A stretch of DNA of 13,624 nt from an uncultured Bacilli bacterium (GTDB lineage Bacteria; Bacillota_I; Bacilli_A; RF39; UBA660): NCBI GenBank assembly GCA_910578855.1, contig CAJTRV010000036.1, positions 1 through 13,624 on the forward strand. Direction: 5' to 3'. The notes under the pieces are model-generated. The model was not told the DNA's origin. It did no database searches and was given only the letters and a program-made list of their open reading frames with translations. A program made the translations under genes and the position numbers. Each line of letters opens with the position of its first letter. Within the stretch, counting starts at the first letter, position 1. Shown here piece by piece: positions 6,349 through 11,878 of the stretch.

Positions 6349-6570
6349 TTATTTTTTTGGGTAAGGTTCTTTTATATTTGTTCTCCCAACAATATAGTCA
6401 ATAGAGGTATTGTAGTATGTTGCTAATATATCAAGTTTGTCTATAGGAATTAATCTTATCCCAAGTTCATATTCACTATAATATTGTTGAGTAGTATTTA
6501 AAATTTTAGCTACATCCTTTTGATAAAGATCTTTATCATTTCTTAAATCTTTTAATCTTTTAAAATTCAT
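6349..6570 (-). CDS. XRE-family phage repressor, 73 residues
   Basis: A compact HTH_3 protein: LYQKDVAKILNTTQQYYSEYE (about residues 15-35) is the helix-turn-helix, followed by the usual IPIDKLDILATYYNTSIDYIVGRT dimerising end found in small cI/Cro-like repressors. I chose ATG 6570, with GGAAGTG upstream; the longer reading frame to 6669 has no SD and runs through the operator and promoter DNA. It is divergent from the early genes across about 120 bp holding a near-consensus promoter and palindromes. It probably holds the phage in lysogeny by blocking that promoter. The 42-codon membrane protein follows in the same operon. Confidence 0.88.
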   Translation of the reverse strand: MNFKRLKDLRNDKDLYQKDVAKILNTTQQYYSEYELGIRLIPIDKLDILATYYNTSIDYIVGRTNIKEPYPKK

Positions 6571-6612
6571 TTTTTTCACTTCCAAATATATTTTCTCATA
6601 CATGATAAATAA

Positions 6613-6645
6613 TGTATTGACAATACACGAAATATAGTGTATACT
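6613..6645 (+). promoter_or_regulatory. Phage early promoter with overlapping operators
   Basis: TTGACA (6617-6622), 17 nt, TATACT (6640-6645) is a near-consensus sigma-A promoter for the early genes. It is overlaid by the palindrome TGTATTGACAATACA (6613-6627, 7-bp arms around one base) and by TACAC-8-GTGTA (6624-6641), both plausible binding sites for the 73-residue repressor. The minus strand carries TTGTCA (6623-6618), a possible -35 for the leftward repressor promoter, so the two promoters would overlap. Confidence 0.7.
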
Positions 6646-6690
6646 ATAGATAAATACATGAGATATCATGTGAAAAGGAGAAAAAAGAAA

Positions 6691-6966
6691 ATGAAAAAAG
6701 AATTAGAAAATATTGAAGATGAATTGATTAAAAAATATTTAGAAGATAATTTTAAAGGGAACAATTTTCATTTTGAAAAAACATTTATGGAGGGTGTAAA
6801 AGTTACTGAAGATGGTTCAGAAGATTATGTTACAATCGTAAATATGTTTAATGATCTTGTGATTTATTATAATGACGAGAAATTAAGAACTGTATATTTA
6901 GGAAAAGATAGATTTACGAATGAAGATGCTTGGATTGTTGGTTCCGCATTTTTAGATAAAGAATAG
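6691..6966 (+). CDS. Phage early protein, 91 residues, unknown function
   Basis: First gene of the rightward operon. Start ATG 6691 follows AAGGAG at 6675-6680; the in-frame ATGs further upstream lie at or before the expected transcription start. The product is acidic with a charged N-terminal helix (MKKELENIEDELIKKYLED) and a compact beta-rich remainder ending WIVGSAFLDKE. No known domain is recognised, and there is no membrane segment. Its last 19 codons and the following 40 bp are duplicated at 7236-7337. Position next to the switch region suggests a role in replication control or host takeover, but nothing in the sequence shows which. Confidence 0.7.
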   Translation: MKKELENIEDELIKKYLEDNFKGNNFHFEKTFMEGVKVTEDGSEDYVTIVNMFNDLVIYYNDEKLRTVYLGKDRFTNEDAWIVGSAFLDKE

Positions 6967-7010
6967 TATATGAATTATTTATTGAATATGAAAGGAAAAA
7001 AGAAAATGGA
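6908..7010 (+). repeat. Direct repeat, copy 1 (gene 3' end plus SD leader)
   Basis: Covers the last codons and stop of the 91-residue gene plus the leader with the AAAGGA SD and start of the next gene. It matches 7236-7337 with about seven substitutions and one 1-nt indel; the period is about 328 bp. Confidence 0.9.
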
Positions 7011-7239
7011 AATGGAACAAATGACAATTTACAAAAAAGATGTTGAAAGATGGGAAAATGGAATGTTAAATAGCAGACATACTTATGTTACATATTTAAC
7101 AGGAAATAAAAAAGGAGAAAAAGTTAATTTATCAAGTATGTGTGATGTTAAAATTGAAGATTTAATAGGAAAAAAATTCTTTGCAACAATTAGGGAAGTT
7201 AATGGAAGAAAATATATTACTAATTGCATAATAAAATAG
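7006..7239 (+). CDS. Phage early protein, 77 residues, unknown
   Basis: Begins MEMEQMTIYKKDVERW at ATG 7006, preceded by AAAGGA (6990-6995). The longer frame to 6970 lacks an SD and lies in the duplicated leader. The protein is small, lysine-rich and beta-prone (YVTYLTGNKKGEKVNL, FFATIREVNGRKYITNCIIK), a composition that would suit a small nucleic-acid-binding fold, but no family is recognised. The gene is enclosed by the two 103-bp direct repeats, so it looks like a removable or inserted cassette; recombination between the repeats would delete it precisely and leave the upstream gene intact. Confidence 0.65.
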   Translation: MEMEQMTIYKKDVERWENGMLNSRHTYVTYLTGNKKGEKVNLSSMCDVKIEDLIGKKFFATIREVNGRKYITNCIIK

Positions 7240-7337
7240 ATTTATGGATGAAGATGTTTGGATTGTTGATTCCACATTTTTAGATAAAGAATAATATATG
7301 AATTATTTATTGAATATGAAAGGAAAAAGAAAATGGA
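7236..7337 (+). repeat. Direct repeat, copy 2
   Basis: Second copy of 6908-7010. It starts at the stop codon of the 77-residue gene and ends at the start codon of the 93-residue gene, supplying that gene's SD (AAAGGA, about 7319-7324). Confidence 0.9.
7238..7293 (+). pseudogene. Fragment duplicating the C-terminus of the 91-residue early protein
   Basis: In one frame this encodes NRFMDEDVWIVDSTFLDKE followed by TAA, against DRFTNEDAWIVGSAFLDKE and TAG in the upstream gene: 14 of 19 residues are the same. There is no start codon context, so it is a silent gene scrap. Confidence 0.8.
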
Positions 7338-7614
7338 AAAGATTAAAAGTTATATTATTAATGCGAAGTTGATTAAATTTACAAATGACAAGACTGGAGA
7401 GTTAGTAGAGATTACTAAGATAAAATATTGTCGAGAGAGTGCTGATACTGAAAATAGTGTTGGTTATGATATTTTTGAAGCGAATGTAAGAGGGAATGTT
7501 CTCTCGAAGATTCAAAATAATACAATGAAATTTGTGACGTTGGGTGTTGAAAATGTTCCAACTAATAAAGGATATGATGTTAGAATTCGGGAGCTTAATG
7601 GTCAAATGTTGTAA
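7333..7614 (+). CDS. Phage early protein, 93 residues; candidate ssDNA-binding protein
   Basis: ATG 7333 follows AAAGGA. The sequence starts MEKIKSYIINAKLIKFTNDKTGELVEITKIKY-like, with alternating hydrophobic residues typical of a small beta-barrel, then an acidic/Asn-rich loop (SADTENSVGYD) and a C-terminal strand pair ending VRIRELNGQML. Filamentous phages need an abundant small ssDNA-binding protein (pV, about 80-90 residues, OB-like fold) encoded between replication and coat genes. Size, fold propensity and position fit, and similar 'KLVKF-KTGE' proteins occur in Gram-positive rolling-circle elements as I recall. There is no diagnostic motif, so this is a hypothesis. The next gene overlaps its stop (TAATG). 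Confidence 0.6.
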   Translation: MEKIKSYIINAKLIKFTNDKTGELVEITKIKYCRESADTENSVGYDIFEANVRGNVLSKIQNNTMKFVTLGVENVPTNKGYDVRIRELNGQML

Positions 7615-7853
7615 TGACACAATATTTGTATGTTTATGTTGATCAACACGGTAAAATACACCAACGTCTTGTTCAATTTAGAACTTTGAGAATTGGAGAA
7701 CGAAACGGTTATGATTGGACTGTTGTTGATATTAAAGTCAAATATGATAATCGGTTCATATCGTTGTCTGAGTATGAACGTATGAAGACTTTACAATACT
7801 CTAAAATGATACGAAAAAGGCGTTTTTCTTTTCTTTGGAGATGGAAAAAATAA
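7614..7853 (+). CDS. Phage early protein, 79 residues, basic, unknown
   Basis: Starts at ATG 7614, sharing one base with the TAA of the 93-residue gene (TAATG), so it is probably translated by coupling. The product is soluble, aromatic (YLYVYVDQHGKIHQRL) and strongly basic at the C-terminus (KMIRKRRFSFLWRWKK), which suggests nucleic-acid or membrane-surface contact. It is the last gene of the early block before the non-coding region. No family is recognised. Confidence 0.65.
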   Translation: MTQYLYVYVDQHGKIHQRLVQFRTLRIGERNGYDWTVVDIKVKYDNRFISLSEYERMKTLQYSKMIRKRRFSFLWRWKK

Positions 7854-8064
7854 TAAATCAATAAGGAATTGGAATAACGGACTGAACGGAGTGAGGGAGT
7901 ATATGCCGAGAAAATTATTGATTGATTAGTTTGATATAAAATTGTGATTCATCAAAAGAAATTGATATAAAATTTCTTTTGATGTTACCAACTCTTTCTA
8001 TAAAATTTATTGGATATAAAAAAATGGGGAAATTTTTATTTCCGGATAAAGGAGGTAGGTTTAA
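7854..8064. other. Major non-coding region between early and late genes
   Basis: Roughly 210 bp without a gene. It contains a GC-richer patch with repeated GGAGT (about 7878-7900), an 8-bp inverted repeat AATCAATA/TATTGATT around it (near 7855 and 7915), the TTGATATAAAATT repeats and hairpin (7931-7984), another GATATAAA at about 8013-8020, and finally the coat SD. Late promoter signals likely lie here: TATAAA boxes preceded by TG (extended -10) at 7932-7940 and 7963-7971, the latter with TTGTGA (7942-7947) at 18 nt. Confidence 0.6.
7931..7984 (+). other. Candidate double-strand replication origin: repeated TTGATATAAAATT with hairpin
   Basis: The 13-mer TTGATATAAAATT occurs at 7931-7943 and again at 7962-7974. 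The second copy lies in the loop and flank of a perfect 14-bp hairpin (7950-7963 with 7971-7984, loop GATATAA). Nick sites of phiX174 gpA and of pC194-like Reps share the core CTTG^ATA(T), and the Rep here is of that two-tyrosine HUH class. A TTGATAT exposed in a hairpin loop in the largest non-coding region therefore fits an origin. The same motif could alternatively be an extended -10. Confidence 0.45.
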
Positions 8065-8256
8065 ATGTATTTACTAGAAGTAGAAGGAGGATCTATGACT
8101 GCGTTTTTAGCGACATGTACGGAAGTGTTAACATGGTTATTATCAAGTGCAACTAGTTTAATTTCTACGATTATGACAACTCCTATGCTGTCTATTGGTG
8201 TAGTGTTATTCGTTGTATTTTCTGTGGTAACGTTTTACCGTCGTCTACGAGGATAA
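8065..8256 (+). CDS. Candidate major coat protein, 63 residues (or 53 from ATG 8095)
   Basis: The product has an N-terminal hydrophobic/amphipathic part, a Ser/Thr-rich middle (SSATSLISTIMTTPM), a strong membrane segment (LSIGVVLFVVFSVVTF) and a basic end RRLRG that would contact packaged DNA. This is the layout of inovirus pVIII-type coats. Two in-frame starts each have a perfect SD: AGGAGG before ATG 8065, and AAGGAGG at 8083-8089 before ATG 8095. The short form begins MTAFLATC and has no cleavable signal; the long form adds MYLLEVEGGS. It is the first late gene after the non-coding region, as expected for the most expressed product. Coat identity is inferred from size, topology and position. 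Confidence 0.65.
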   Translation: MYLLEVEGGSMTAFLATCTEVLTWLLSSATSLISTIMTTPMLSIGVVLFVVFSVVTFYRRLRG

Positions 8257-8288
8257 TACCTCTCCCTATAATGTTACCGTTAGACGGT
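8226..8288 (+). other. Run of small hairpins at the coat gene 3' end
   Basis: Three short inverted repeats lie close together: GGTAA-CGTT-TTACC (8226-8239), GAGG-ATAATA-CCTC across the coat stop codon (about 8249-8262), and ACCGT-TAG-ACGGT (8276-8288). None has a T run. They may stabilise coat mRNA or limit read-through to the minor genes. Confidence 0.4.
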
Positions 8289-8327
8289 TCCAAGTCCGTG
8301 TTAAAACAGAGGATAGGTGAGTGTGAT

Positions 8328-8486
8328 ATGATATCTTTTTTATTAGGATTTTCTATTTGTTTGAATATAGCTTTAATTTTGGTTAGTTTTGTTTATATTC
8401 AGCTTAAAAAAAATTTAGATTTATTTGGTGGAATGTCTGATGAAGAACGTCAGCAATTTCAGAATTGGAGTGATTTTTATAAATGA
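8328..8486 (+). CDS. Small phage membrane protein, 52 residues
   Basis: I chose ATG 8328 with SD AGGTGAG at 8315-8321; the longer frame from 8271 begins inside hairpin DNA without an SD. The protein has an N-terminal membrane helix (ISFLLGFSICLNIALILVSFVYI, about 2-24), then a basic turn (QLKKN) and an acidic/polar C-terminal tail (MSDEERQQFQNWSDFY). Its stop overlaps the start of the 561-residue gene (ATGA). In filamentous phages tiny membrane proteins beside the coat gene cap the virion (pVII/pIX type); that role is plausible but unproven here. Confidence 0.65.
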   Translation: MISFLLGFSICLNIALILVSFVYIQLKKNLDLFGGMSDEERQQFQNWSDFYK

Positions 8487-10168
8487 AAAATGGAACCAAG
8501 ATTATTTTAGTTTTTTTTGTCATTTTTATTGCTTCGATTTTGATTCCTGATGTAGAAGCAGCCGATAATGTAACATTGACGATACCGCAAAAAATAGAAT
8601 TTAAATCAATGGAAGATTTAAAAGATGTTGATCAAGATTGGTATCAATATTATCGTAAATTAAAGGCGTCAATGCATACGGAGTGTTCTAACCGTTTTGG
8701 CGAGGATTATAAATATTTTATTTCTAAAGCGGATGGATATGATGTATCCTTGAAGTTATCGAGTGGTATTTGTTTTAATTCGGAAACAAATAAAATTAAA
8801 CCGGTTCTTCAACTGAAAGGAACATCGTTATCTAGTGCCCAGATGTCGTTTGATATTTATTATGATAATTATGCAGAACAAGCGATTTTTTTTCATGATA
8901 ATAGTGCTAATCATGCTAATAAAACAACATCTCATACTTTATATTTATCAACAGATATTTCAAAGTTAGAGGATATGATCGTATATTTTGATTCTAATAT
9001 TGATTATATATTTGATGCGACTGATTATTCCAATAATAAGTTAGTCGATTATATCCAATTGAATAATATTATCTATGCAATTGGTGATGTGATTATATCT
9101 AATAATTCGCAATATAATCCAGATGAACCTCCATCAAATTCAAAAAAAGAAGAAATTTTAATTGATAGTGATGATTATTCATATATGGATTGGTCAATAA
9201 ACCCCGATAAAGTTTATTCAGATGTATGGTTTATATTAAATGATGATGGCCATTATGGAATGAGGCCAATAGAATTTACTTACACATTAAAAGGTTCGGA
9301 TGTTGAAAAGACCGAGATAATAGAATCAAAAAATGGGCAATTTAAGCATCGTTTTTCAAAGAGTTTTTTGAAAAGTCTTAATTCTATTCGAATAAAATTA
9401 TATTTACCATATCAGGTGGAAAATCATCGATATAAAATGTATTGGTATAATGCATTTATGTATGATGATAATAGTGAAATGACTGATAGTATATTTTATA
9501 ATCATGATATGATTCGTCGGAGTGATTATAAAACAGTGGATCTTACTAATAAGTATGCGGTTCAATTGGTGTTTAAGAAGACAGTTAATCCTAGATTTAA
9601 TTATCTTGAATTTCATGTTTTAGGTAATTATAATTATTATTTTAAAAAACAATATGGTCAATCTACCAATGTTATTGATAATTCTTCTTTTTTAGCAGAA
9701 TCGATTGAATTGATAGAAGTTGATTTTGGAACATTAAAATATATAACAGAAGAGGAGCTTAAAGAACATATTTCGTTATTTTTTGTGAATAAAGAATATA
9801 AAAATAATTCTGTCTTCCGGAGTTTGATTCGATATGATAGTGATATGTTTGATGTGATTGTGTTTGAAAACGAATGGGATAATAAGGAATATACAACACC
9901 AAACGGTGATAAAATCACACTTCAACCACCATCAAATATCAATCCTGACGGTTCAGATGCTGGTAGTAAAAATTTATTAGAAGAGTTCAGCATTAGCAAT
10001 ATTTTGGAACATTCATTTGATGCCATGACTTCGTTATTTAAGGTTTTTAATTTGGTTGGTCAGTTTGTCTATGCATTATTTTTGTCAATGCCATCAACTA
10101 TTTTGACAGTGTATTTGTGGTATTTTACAGTTGGAATAATTATACTTGTTATAAAATTATTGCATTAG
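8483..10168 (+). CDS. pIII-like minor coat / adsorption protein, 561 residues, secreted and C-terminally anchored
   Basis: Starts by ATGA overlap with the preceding gene. It has an N-terminal signal peptide (basic MKNGTK, hydrophobic core IILVFFVIFIASILI, likely cleavage after VEA at residue 26). A large extracellular part rich in Asn, Asp, Tyr and Ser follows, with C68 and C97 as the only early cysteines and a possible disulfide. Linker-like segments at about 209-225 (PDEPPSNSKK) and 471-495 (PPSNINPDGSDAGS) split it into two ectodomains. The C-terminus has hydrophobic stretches at about 521-536 and 539-560. The signal-domain-linker-domain-anchor plan is that of inovirus pIII, which binds the receptor and ends assembly. 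No sequence family is recognised, as is usual for these fast-evolving proteins. Confidence 0.72.
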   Translation: MKNGTKIILVFFVIFIASILIPDVEAADNVTLTIPQKIEFKSMEDLKDVDQDWYQYYRKLKASMHTECSNRFGEDYKYFISKADGYDVSLKLSSGICFNSETNKIKPVLQLKGTSLSSAQMSFDIYYDNYAEQAIFFHDNSANHANKTTSHTLYLSTDISKLEDMIVYFDSNIDYIFDATDYSNNKLVDYIQLNNIIYAIGDVIISNNSQYNPDEPPSNSKKEEILIDSDDYSYMDWSINPDKVYSDVWFILNDDGHYGMRPIEFTYTLKGSDVEKTEIIESKNGQFKHRFSKSFLKSLNSIRIKLYLPYQVENHRYKMYWYNAFMYDDNSEMTDSIFYNHDMIRRSDYKTVDLTNKYAVQLVFKKTVNPRFNYLEFHVLGNYNYYFKKQYGQSTNVIDNSSFLAESIELIEVDFGTLKYITEEELKEHISLFFVNKEYKNNSVFRSLIRYDSDMFDVIVFENEWDNKEYTTPNGDKITLQPPSNINPDGSDAGSKNLLEEFSISNILEHSFDAMTSLFKVFNLVGQFVYALFLSMPSTILTVYLWYFTVGIIILVIKLLH

Positions 10169-10194
10169 ATTTGTTAGAAAAGTAGGTGATAAAA

Positions 10195-10353
10195 TTGGTA
10201 TCTAGTTATTATGAATTGGTTGTATCTTTTATTGGGAAAGTGCCTACAGAATTCCAGTTTGTATATCCGATTATTACGGTTGTATTTTCAGTTATGTTTA
10301 TTTGGACTTTTTGCAGTGTATCTATTTTTTTAGGAAATGTGATTAAAAAATGA
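10195..10353 (+). CDS. Small phage membrane protein, 52 residues, TTG start
   Basis: A short gene with SD AGGTGAT (10183-10189) 5 nt before a TTG start; no ATG is available near the SD. The product reads VSSYYELVVSFIGKVPTEF, then a membrane helix (YPIITVVFSVMFIWTFCSVSIFL) and a short NVIKK tail. Its TGA stop overlaps the next gene's start (ATGA), a strong sign that it is translated. It lies between the pIII-like gene and a pVI-sized protein, so it is likely a virion or assembly membrane component. The non-ATG start and small size make it easy to miss. Confidence 0.65.
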   Translation: MVSSYYELVVSFIGKVPTEFQFVYPIITVVFSVMFIWTFCSVSIFLGNVIKK

Positions 10354-10694
10354 TATATGAAGGTGTATTGTGGGTATTAAGTGCAATTGGTCGCTTATTT
10401 AATTATGCTTTATCAATTAAATTAATTGGAAATATTAGCTTGCTGGAAATTAGTATAGGACTAAGTGTAGTTTTTTTGATTTTGGATTTTATGTCATTGG
10501 GCCTTAGAGAGACTCATAATGTTGTACCATATTTTAGATTTTCTAATTTTAGAACGGAAAATGCAAAGCAAAAAAAGAAAGATCGTGAGTATGTTCCAAA
10601 ACATGAGTATATGGATGCAAGACATCGAAAAGTACCAGGTATGGATCAATATTTACGTCGGCAGAGTAAAGAAAAGAGAAAGATGAGGAAATGA
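10350..10694 (+). CDS. Phage membrane protein, 114 residues, basic tail (pVI-like position and size)
   Basis: Coupled by ATGA overlap to the upstream gene. The N-terminal half has two hydrophobic stretches (about 4-24 and 28-52, with LLEISIGLSVVFLILDFMSLG), and the C-terminal half is very basic (KQKKKDREYVPK, RRQSKEKRKMRK), presumably cytoplasmic. Filamentous phage pVI (about 112 residues) occupies the same place between pIII and pI/Zot and joins pIII at the virion end. The match is in position and length; the long basic tail is unlike pVI and could instead recruit DNA or the Zot ATPase. Confidence 0.65.
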   Translation: MIYEGVLWVLSAIGRLFNYALSIKLIGNISLLEISIGLSVVFLILDFMSLGLRETHNVVPYFRFSNFRTENAKQKKKDREYVPKHEYMDARHRKVPGMDQYLRRQSKEKRKMRK

Positions 10695-10695
10695 G

Positions 10696-10905
10696 ATGTT
10701 GATAAAAGATTTTTATGTATTTTTCCCGTTTGATAAAATTGTTAGTTTTTTTCCAGGAATTGATTTTAATTTATTTTCCGATTATGAAAAACTATCTATT
10801 TTGTTAACTTTTAATATTTTCTATGCTCTGTTTTTGTTTTTTATAATTTTTTGCATTATAAAATTTGCATATTTTACTAAGAATTTTTTGAGTCAGTTTA
10901 TGTAG
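10696..10905 (+). CDS. Small phage membrane protein, 69 residues, before Zot
   Basis: Starts 1 bp after the preceding TGA, with GAGGAA (10685-10690) as SD. It is rich in Phe, with an amphipathic aromatic N-terminus (FYVFFPFDKIVSFFPG) and a strong helix (TFNIFYALFLFFIIFCIIKFAYF) near the C-terminus. It is followed within 14 bp by the Zot-like ATPase. The Zot protein here has no membrane segment of its own, so this neighbour may supply membrane anchoring for the assembly motor; that is inference. No family is recognised. Confidence 0.65.
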   Translation: MLIKDFYVFFPFDKIVSFFPGIDFNLFSDYEKLSILLTFNIFYALFLFFIIFCIIKFAYFTKNFLSQFM

Positions 10906-10918
10906 GGGGAAGTAGAAA

Positions 10919-11683
10919 ATGAGTGTTATTTCAATTAATGGTCGTCCAGGTATGGGTAAGAGTGTTCTTGCGACTTATATGCAATTAGTTCATTATAAAA
11001 AAGAAAATGGATTGTTGCGTCGTGTTTATAATAAAATTACGAAGAGACCAGTTATTTATAATAATGTGTATAGTAATTTTCCAATTTTATTAGATAAAAA
11101 GAAACAAGTTTACACAAGAAAATTTACATTATATGATTTTGAAAAATTGTGGCGATATCCGATGGATACTCAGATTGTAATTGATGAAATTCAAGCATAT
11201 TATGATTCGTCAGAATGGAAAGATGTTCCGAAAAATGTCAGAACTAATTTTCAATTTCATCGTCATTTTGGTATATCAAATATATATATAATTTCACAAG
11301 ATCCAGGACGAGTTCCAACAGTATTTAAAAAATTAGCTGAAGAACTCCATGATATTGATAAATTTCATAAGTTTAAAATACCGTTTACGAATAAAGGAAT
11401 TGGAATTTTAAAAATCAATGTGTATTATCGTGTTGAAGATTTTGGCTTGCCTACTTGTGTAAAACAGAATGAGGTTGCTTATAAGTTTAGTAAAAAATGG
11501 CGTATTTTCGGTTTGTCAGGTCCATTTAACTCATATGATACGAAATGTATGAGTGCATTGGTTGAGGGAGAGCCGTTATTGGATAATGATAATTGGACAA
11601 GTTTGAAAATGTCAAAAGAGGATATTTTAGAAACGTTTAGGTTAGATATTAATGATAGCGGTGTTAAAAGAAAAAGGAGATGA
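10919..11683 (+). CDS. zot: Zot/pI-type assembly ATPase
   Basis: A 254-residue P-loop ATPase of the Zonular occludens toxin (Zot/pI) family, which extrudes filamentous phage at the membrane; it is the hallmark gene of inoviruses. Walker A is GRPGMGKS (residues 8-15) at the very N-terminus, as usual for the family. Walker B is IVIDE (86-90), followed by a RHFGISNIYIISQDP segment (115-129) matching the conserved H(R)H..(D/I)...TQ-type stretch of Zot proteins. Unlike many Gram-negative pI/Zot proteins, no transmembrane helix or periplasmic domain is seen after the ATPase core, and the end is basic (GVKRKRR). The SD is AGGGGGA before ATG 10919. The toxin name is historical; nothing suggests toxicity. 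Confidence 0.92.
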   Translation: MSVISINGRPGMGKSVLATYMQLVHYKKENGLLRRVYNKITKRPVIYNNVYSNFPILLDKKKQVYTRKFTLYDFEKLWRYPMDTQIVIDEIQAYYDSSEWKDVPKNVRTNFQFHRHFGISNIYIISQDPGRVPTVFKKLAEELHDIDKFHKFKIPFTNKGIGILKINVYYRVEDFGLPTCVKQNEVAYKFSKKWRIFGLSGPFNSYDTKCMSALVEGEPLLDNDNWTSLKMSKEDILETFRLDINDSGVKRKRR

Positions 11684-11685
11684 TG

Positions 11686-11723
11686 GTATAAGTGACGGTG
11701 AGGCTATGCCTCGTCACTTATAC
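11686..11723 (+). other. Strong bulged hairpin between zot and the rep operon
   Basis: GTATAAGTGAC (11686-11696) pairs perfectly with GTCACTTATAC (11713-11723). Inside, GAGGC (11700-11704) pairs with GCCTC (11708-11712) around a TAT loop; GGT is bulged on the 5' arm. It is clearly richer in GC than its surroundings. Only a weak T run follows (GTTATTT), so besides a late-operon terminator it could be the ssDNA packaging signal or a lagging-strand origin, which in inoviruses are hairpins. Confidence 0.75.
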
Positions 11724-11749
11724 GTTATTTGCGATTTTAAGGAGCTTTT

Positions 11750-11878
11750 ATGAGAAAAATAAAAAGGTATGCACTGGGTGCATTTGTTGGGATAATAGTT
11801 GGTAAAATTGTTAATTATTTGATGTATGATGTAGATTGGTCATTTTTGTTTGATTGTTTAAAAGAGGTGATATTTTAA
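11750..11878 (+). CDS. Small phage membrane protein, 42 residues, upstream of rep
   Basis: ATG 11750 has AAGGAG (11739-11744) as SD. The product has a basic start (MRKIKRY), a Gly-rich hydrophobic helix (ALGAFVGIIVGKIVNYLM) and a hydrophobic tail (WSFLFDCLKEVIF). Its TAA is immediately followed by the GTG start of rep, and rep's SD lies within this gene's last codons, so the two are probably coupled. Function unknown. The basic-plus-glycine-helix layout loosely resembles the 42-residue lysogeny-operon protein, but alignment is not convincing. Confidence 0.6.
   Translation: MRKIKRYALGAFVGIIVGKIVNYLMYDVDWSFLFDCLKEVIF

Noticed and set aside
6182..6364. 60-codon plus-strand ORF
   Set aside because: It is antisense to the 42-codon lysogeny gene, which has a strong SD and terminator, and has no SD itself.
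7402..7620. 72-codon minus-strand ORF opposite the 93-residue early gene
   Set aside because: No SD, start inside the next gene, Ile/Ser-rich shadow composition; the plus-strand gene has SD and coupling.
9404..9918. Two minus-strand ORFs (70 and 86 codons) inside the pIII-like gene
   Set aside because: Both are AT-rich shadows of the 561-residue gene without ribosome binding sites.
10919..11683. Zot as a toxin
   Set aside because: The family name comes from Vibrio phage; here the protein has only the ATPase core for phage assembly, and no secreted toxin-like C-terminal domain is present.
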